Below, in pieces: positions 47,713 through 52,771 of a DNA stretch of 52,771 bases. The stretch lies in contig NZ_JAJAQC010000045.1 of NCBI RefSeq assembly GCF_027604915.1, positions 1-52,771 on the forward strand, given 5' to 3'. A model generated the notes under the pieces. That model saw nothing but the letters and a program-made list of their open reading frames with translations. It had not been told where the DNA came from and did no database searches. The stretch is from Streptomonospora mangrovi. GTDB taxonomy: Bacteria; Actinomycetota; Actinomycetes; Streptosporangiales; Streptosporangiaceae. A program made the position numbers and the translations under genes. How positions within the stretch are numbered: position 1 is the stretch's first letter; each line of letters begins with the position of its first letter.

Positions 47713-48534
47713 CTACTCCGCGGCCGGGGATTCGAGGGGGTCGGCGCCGAACGGGTCCAGGGTGCGGCCGACGAGGTCGGCAACCGAGTCCAGTACGCGG
47801 GTGGGGCGGTAGGGGAACAGTTCGGCGGTGTCGCGGTCGGAGATCCCCGACAGCACCAGCAGCGTCTGCAAACCCGCCTCCAGGCCCGAGCGCACGTCGG
47901 TGTCCATGCGGTCGCCGATCATCAGCGTGCTCTCGGAGTGGGCGCCCAGGGCGTTGAGCGCCGAGCGCATCATCAGCGGGTTGGGCTTGCCGACGTAGTA
48001 GGGCGCGCGGCCGGTGGCGCGCTCGATCAGCGCGGCCACGGCGCCGGTGGCGGGCAGCGAGCCCTCGCGGCTGGGGCCCTTCTCGTCGGGGTTGGTCGCG
48101 ATGAACTTGGCGCCGCTCTCCACCAGCCGGATGGCGCGGGTGATCGCCTCGAAGCTGTAGGTGCGGGTCTCGCCCAGCACCACGTAGTCGGGATCGCGGT
48201 CGGTGAGCACGTAGCCGATGCTGTGCAGCGCGGTGGTCAGCCCCGACTCCCCCACCACGTAGGCCGACCCGCCGGGCCGCTGCTGGTCCAGGAAGCGGGC
48301 GGTGGCCAGCGCGGAGGTCCAGATGGACTCCTCGGGAATGTCCAGGCCGGAGCGCTTGAGCCGGGCGCGCAGGTCGCGCGGCGTGTAGATGGAGTTGTTG
48401 GTCAGCACCATGAAACCGATGCCGTTCTCCACCAGCTCCGAGACGAACACGTCAGCGCCGGGGATGATGTGCTCCTCGCGCACCAGGACGCCGTCCATGT
48501 CCATGAGGTAGTTCCACGTGGCTGTTTTGTTCAC
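47713..48534 (-). CDS. HAD-IIA family hydrolase (NagD-like phosphatase)
   Basis: 273 residues. HAD motifs: nucleophile and acid Asp in MDMDGVLV (motif I), LTNN (motif II), the capping C2-type domain in between, KPNP (motif III) and IGDRMDTDV (motif IV). NagD-like enzymes dephosphorylate small phosphorylated metabolites such as nucleotides or sugar phosphates. GTG 48534 is the best family match, but it has no SD and may be leaderless; ATG 48555 is an alternative. Downstream of FxsA on the same strand, 80 nt away. Confidence 0.88.
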   Translation of the reverse strand: MNKTATWNYLMDMDGVLVREEHIIPGADVFVSELVENGIGFMVLTNNSIYTPRDLRARLKRSGLDIPEESIWTSALATARFLDQQRPGGSAYVVGESGLTTALHSIGYVLTDRDPDYVVLGETRTYSFEAITRAIRLVESGAKFIATNPDEKGPSREGSLPATGAVAALIERATGRAPYYVGKPNPLMMRSALNALGAHSESTLMIGDRMDTDVRSGLEAGLQTLLVLSGISDRDTAELFPYRPTRVLDSVADLVGRTLDPFGADPLESPAAE

Positions 48535-48614
48535 GGGAATACCGTATCGGCACATCTGCCCCACGGCACGGTGCGGGCGGCGCGGGGCGGCTCAGGCGGC
48601 GGGCTTCCGGCGCC

Positions 48615-49133
48615 TCAGGCGGTGGTGCCGCCGGGCTGGTCGGGGGTGCCGTCCTCCACGATGCGGCCCCGGATGACGCGGCCGCCGCTGGGGGCGCGCG
48701 GCTCGCCCCGGGGGCCGGGGACCACACCGCCCTGGGCGACGAACTCGGCCTCGGCGGAGTCGCGCAGGCGCCGGATGCGGCGCTCGGCCCAGGCGGTGAA
48801 CGCCCAGCGCAGCGCGGGCCGGGTGAAGGGCAGGGCGAGCAGGGCGCCCAGCGCGCCGGTGACGAAGCCGGGGATGATCAGCAGGATGCCGCCGACCAGC
48901 AGCATGAGGGTGTCCAGCAGGCTGCCCTTGGGCGGCTGTCCGGTGCGCATGGCGCGGTCGGCCTCGCGGAAGGTGGTGGTGCCGGCGCGGCGCAGCACGA
49001 GCACGCCGGCGGTGCTCAGCGCGAACAGCGCGGCGATGGTCCAGGCGACACCGATCTGCTGGCCGACCAGGATCATCAGCCAGATCTCCAGGAAGGGCAG
49101 CGCCATCAGTGCGATGACGATCAGCAGCGGCAT
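48615..49133 (-). CDS. fxsA: FxsA-family membrane protein
   Basis: 172 residues. Membrane segments at about 5-20, 25-45 and 72-95, with LPFLEIWLMILVGQQIGVAWTIAALFALSTAGVLVLRRAG and GGILLIIPGFVTGALGALLALPFTR, the FxsA family pattern. FxsA is known in E. coli from overcoming phage T7 exclusion by F; its native role is unclear. The C-terminus (about 115-172) is polar and rich in Gly/Arg. The ATG at 49133 and 49142 are both possible; the first has GAGG at better spacing. Downstream of lnt. Confidence 0.9.
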   Translation of the reverse strand: MPLLIVIALMALPFLEIWLMILVGQQIGVAWTIAALFALSTAGVLVLRRAGTTTFREADRAMRTGQPPKGSLLDTLMLLVGGILLIIPGFVTGALGALLALPFTRPALRWAFTAWAERRIRRLRDSAEAEFVAQGGVVPGPRGEPRAPSGGRVIRGRIVEDGTPDQPGGTTA

Positions 49134-49247
49134 GGGCACCATCCTCGATCGGTTCCGCTCACCTGTGGGCACAACGCCCCGGCACCGGGGATCGTTCCCC
49201 CGCCCGTTCCCATCGCCGTCCCCGGCGGACCGTCCCCCGGCCCGCTT

Positions 49248-49283
49248 GACTGACCCGCCTCCCGCGACTGACCCGCCTCCCGG
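49248..49283. repeat. Two 18-bp tandem repeats between lnt and fxsA
   Basis: 49248-49265 and 49266-49283 agree at 17 of 18 bases (GACTGACCCGCCTCCCGC and GACTGACCCGCCTCCCGG). They lie just downstream of the lnt stop on the minus strand. No known function. Confidence 0.75.
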
Positions 49284-49288
49284 CCCGC

Positions 49289-50911
49289 TCAGCCGCCGGC
49301 GCCCGCCCGGGCACCGGCCCGCTCCCGCCGCCCCCGCCACACGGCGGCGGCGAGGGCGCCCAGCGCCAGCAGGCTCAGCGCGGCCTCGGGCAGCGCGCCC
49401 AGCCGGGTGGCGGGGGTCAGCCCGCTCATGGCCGGCAGCTCGGCCACATGGCGGGCGGGCTCGGCCTCGGGCGAACTGTAGGCGACCGCGCCGTCGGCGG
49501 TCACCACCGCGCTGATGCCGCTGGTGGCGGCGACCACGGCGGGGCGGCCGTGCTCGACGGCGCGCAGCCGGGTGATGGCCAACTGCTGCTGGGTCTGCCC
49601 GGTGAAGTTGTAGTTGGCGTTGTTGGTGGGCACCGCGATGATCTGGCCGCCCGCCGCCACCGACTCGCGCACCGGCAGGTCGAAGGCGATGTCGAAGCAG
49701 ATGGCGGTGGCCACGGTGGTGCCGCCCAGGCGCAGCGCGCCGGGCTCGTCGCCGGGCACGGCGTCGCTGCCGATCTGCTCCAGGCGCTCCACGAACCGCG
49801 TGAAGAAGTCGCGGTAGGGGATGTACTCGCCGAAGGGCACCAGGTAGCGCTTGGTGTAGTGGTCGCCCGGGCCGTCCTCGGGGTCCCACACCACGCTGCG
49901 GATCTCGCGCTGGGAGCCGTCGGGGCTGTAGCGGGCGGTGCCGAACAGCAGCGGGGCGCCGATGTCGCGGGCGGCGTCGTCGACCAGTTCGGCGGCGGCG
50001 GGGTCGGCGTAGAGGTCGATGTCGCTGGCGTTCTCGGGCAGCACCACCAGGTCGGGCCGGGGCACCCGGCCGGCCTCGACGTCGTCGGCGAGCAGGTGCA
50101 CCTGCTCGACGTGGTTGCGCAGCACCCGCATGCGCTCACCCAGGACGCTCATCTGCCCCACGGCGGGCACGTCGCCCTGGATGAGGACGACGGTGGCGGT
50201 GTGGTCCACGGCCGGGGCGGTCAGCGGCGGCCAGGCCAGGCCGGCGGCGGCCACGGCCAGCGCCCCGCCCACCGCGGCGGCGGCGCCGGGCAGCCCGGCC
50301 CGGCGGGCGCGGGCGGCGCGCAGCGCCGCCCACAGCAGCAGGCCGCCCGCCAGGGCGACGGCGAAGGTGACCAGCGCCGAGGACCCCAGCGCGGCATAAC
50401 CGGTGAAGGGGGTGTCGGGCTGGGCGTAGGCGAGCTTGCCCCAGGCGAACCCGCCGAGGGGGAACCGGGCGCGGACGGCCTCCTGGAGCACCCACACGGC
50501 GGCGGTCCACACCGGCCAGCCGGGCAGCCGCATCACCAGGGCCAGGCCCATGGCCATGGGCGCGTAGTACACCGCCAGGGCGGCGGCGATGACCAGCCAG
50601 ACGTCGACGCCGAAGACGTCCTGCCAGTGCAGGAGGGGGACCATCAGCGCGGCACCGCTGAGCAGGCCCAGCCAGGCGGCGCGGCGCACGCGGGTCTTGC
50701 GTACGGCCAGCGCCAGCAGGGCCGCGCTCAGCGGGCCGAGCCACCACAGCCCGTAGGGCTCCAGTGCGAGCAGTTGGCACAGTCCGGCGGCGACCGCGGC
50801 GGCGGCCCGCCAGAGCGCGCCCAGGCGCCCGCGCCGTGAGGGGGTGCCGACCGCCGAGGGTGGGGCGGTGCGCGTGTCCTCATTCGCCTGCTGGGCGTCT
50901 TCGGCGACCAC
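49289..50911 (-). CDS. lnt: Apolipoprotein N-acyltransferase
   Basis: 540 residues from GTG 50911. N-terminal membrane segments (about six, residues 30-210) precede a nitrilase-like domain with the triad Glu in VVLPENASD, Lys in HYTKRYLVPFGEYIP and Cys in AICFDIAF; the E in PFGEYIP also matches the family. It adds the third fatty acyl chain to lipoproteins at the outer face of the membrane. The start is uncertain: the frame is open to GTG 50962, and neither has a convincing SD. Precedes fxsA on the same strand with tandem 18-bp repeats between. Confidence 0.88.
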   Translation of the reverse strand: MVAEDAQQANEDTRTAPPSAVGTPSRRGRLGALWRAAAAVAAGLCQLLALEPYGLWWLGPLSAALLALAVRKTRVRRAAWLGLLSGAALMVPLLHWQDVFGVDVWLVIAAALAVYYAPMAMGLALVMRLPGWPVWTAAVWVLQEAVRARFPLGGFAWGKLAYAQPDTPFTGYAALGSSALVTFAVALAGGLLLWAALRAARARRAGLPGAAAAVGGALAVAAAGLAWPPLTAPAVDHTATVVLIQGDVPAVGQMSVLGERMRVLRNHVEQVHLLADDVEAGRVPRPDLVVLPENASDIDLYADPAAAELVDDAARDIGAPLLFGTARYSPDGSQREIRSVVWDPEDGPGDHYTKRYLVPFGEYIPYRDFFTRFVERLEQIGSDAVPGDEPGALRLGGTTVATAICFDIAFDLPVRESVAAGGQIIAVPTNNANYNFTGQTQQQLAITRLRAVEHGRPAVVAATSGISAVVTADGAVAYSSPEAEPARHVAELPAMSGLTPATRLGALPEAALSLLALGALAAAVWRGRRERAGARAGAGG

Positions 50912-50962
50912 GCCTGGCTCGCTTTCTGCTGATGGGGGGACGCGGAAAAGGCCCGAAAACAC

Positions 50963-51530
50963 CCTTCGGACCGGATCCGTCTCGTCGGCGGCGAGCGCGG
51001 AGACCGTTGTCTACTGGATGTTCGGGCCTTCTCCGGGTCCAACCCCCCGCCCGGTCGCGGAACCCCGGTCCTTGCCGCGCCTCCGACCGCACCTGGTGCG
51101 TGGTGCGACGTCCGGCGAGCCAACAACCGGACCGCTCGACCGGTCCGTCCAGTGCTGGACTGGTCTGTAGATTACCCAGACTCCCGGTCGTGCGCCGCAA
51201 CCCCCGGCCGACGTGTCGGCGCGGGGAAACCCCCGCTCAGGCGGGCGCGGGCACAGCGGAGCGACCGGTGCCGGATATCCGCCGCCAGGCTAACGCACCC
51301 ACCCCGGCCACGCCAGTCGGCCCCCGCGCCGCCGCGGCGGGGCCGGCGCCCGCGCGAGCGCGCCGTCTCGCCATGCGGACGGTATCGGATCGAAACAGCG
51401 CGAACTATCGACAGAACGGCACCGCTGGTGTTCGATATGGACAGCGGATCGATACGAAACGATCAGCCCAGCGGAAATCAGCTCGCTTCCGGGCCGCGGA
51501 GCGGGCCACGGACACGGGAGCTGTTGCCCC
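50963..51530. other. Divergent intergenic region of lnt and msiK (about 570 bp)
   Basis: It is the longest divergent gap in the window. Near 51128-51160 it has nested inverted repeats; near 51370-51460 an AT-richer stretch with related words GGATCGAAAC, GATCGATACG and ACGAAACGATC. Both suggest regulatory binding for msiK. No convincing coding region. Confidence 0.5.
51128..51160. promoter_or_regulatory. Nested inverted repeats upstream of msiK
   Basis: CGGACCG-N6-CGGTCCG (51128-51134 and 51141-51147) is directly followed by GTCCAG-TG-CTGGAC (51147-51160). A further half-like ACTGGTCT follows at 51159. This could bind a sugar-responsive regulator, but lies about 370 nt from the msiK start. 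Confidence 0.4.
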
Positions 51531-52742
<1,212 letters not shown>

Positions 52743-52753
52743 CCGGTCGCGGC

Positions 52754-52771
52754 GGCCCCGCGCGCGGGGCC
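52754..52771 (+). terminator. GC palindrome after msiK, cut by the window end
   Basis: An 18-nt perfect palindrome GGCCCCGCGCGCGGGGCC, 12 nt after the msiK stop codon, is probably part of a terminator; the window ends within it. Confidence 0.5.

Noticed and set aside
51159-51174. Possible DasR (dre) site ACTGGTCT... before msiK
   Set aside because: Only one half matches; the second half does not mirror it, so I cannot claim a dre site.

Overview
This is a 52.8-kb stretch of very high-GC actinobacterial chromosome. RbpA, an Rv3235-like protein, an F420/DDN-type reductase, an MsiK-like sugar ATPase, a family S37 secreted peptidase, frequent GTG starts and strong G+C hairpin terminators all point to a filamentous actinomycete. 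Nocardiopsaceae is my best guess, from general resemblance only. There are no rRNAs, tRNAs, CRISPR arrays or clear insertion sequences. About fifty protein genes are supported.

Layout. 1-5.8 kb: Ddl-type ATP-grasp ligase, PLP aminotransferase, GAF-domain regulator, a lipoprotein and a small acidic protein. 5.9-11.8 kb: ThDP enzyme of the pyruvate oxidase type, and a TetR regulator divergent from a zinc alcohol dehydrogenase plus acyl-CoA synthetase. 11.8-15.3 kb: an SPFH/ribbon-helix-helix operon divergent from two bacterial-PH membrane proteins. 15.4-16.9 kb: STAS protein and CPBP protease. 17-23.3 kb: Gfo/Idh oxidoreductase plus DUF6807/PmoA-like protein, a coiled-coil-tailed Rpn-like gene with a tandem partial duplication, an SDR epimerase/uronate-dehydrogenase-like gene and a LacI regulator. 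23.3-29.8 kb: IclR - class III CoA-transferase - citryl-CoA-lyase-like operon divergent from a complete tripartite tricarboxylate transporter (tctCBA). 29.9-32.2 kb: DinB-like protein, LysR and alpha/beta hydrolase. 32.3-37.8 kb: five-gene sugar-acid operon (Gfo/Idh, DUF993, TIM-barrel isomerase, KdgD-like, enolase-superfamily dehydratase). 38.1-44.1 kb: Rv3235-like, GDPD, UMF1-type MFS, S37 peptidase, DDN reductase, RbpA. 44.1-47.4 kb: three overlapping genes (small protein, DUF6879-like, STAND NTPase with TPRs). 47.7-52.7 kb: HAD phosphatase, FxsA, Lnt, MsiK.

How it fits together. The main result is a scattered LacI-type regulon. Five near-palindromes close to TGGAAAGCGCTTTCCA lie just downstream of likely -10 elements or in the promoter regions of the Gfo/Idh-DUF6807 pair, the SDR gene, lacI itself and the five-gene operon (two sites 199 bp apart). 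The SDR, enolase-superfamily dehydratase and KdgD could make an oxidative uronate route to 2-oxoglutarate semialdehyde. The oxidoreductases, DUF993, isomerase and DUF6807 have no settled place in that route and may form an undescribed branch. Inserted within this regulon is a separate citrate-type module: import by TctABC, CoA activation, then cleavage of the CoA ester.

Other points of interest are an exact sigma-R-type promoter before rbpA, a translationally coupled STAND-NTPase cassette, the SPFH/RHH/PH divergon with a shared palindrome, and the duplicated tail of the Rpn-like gene. All functions are inferred from sequence reading only; no database search was run.
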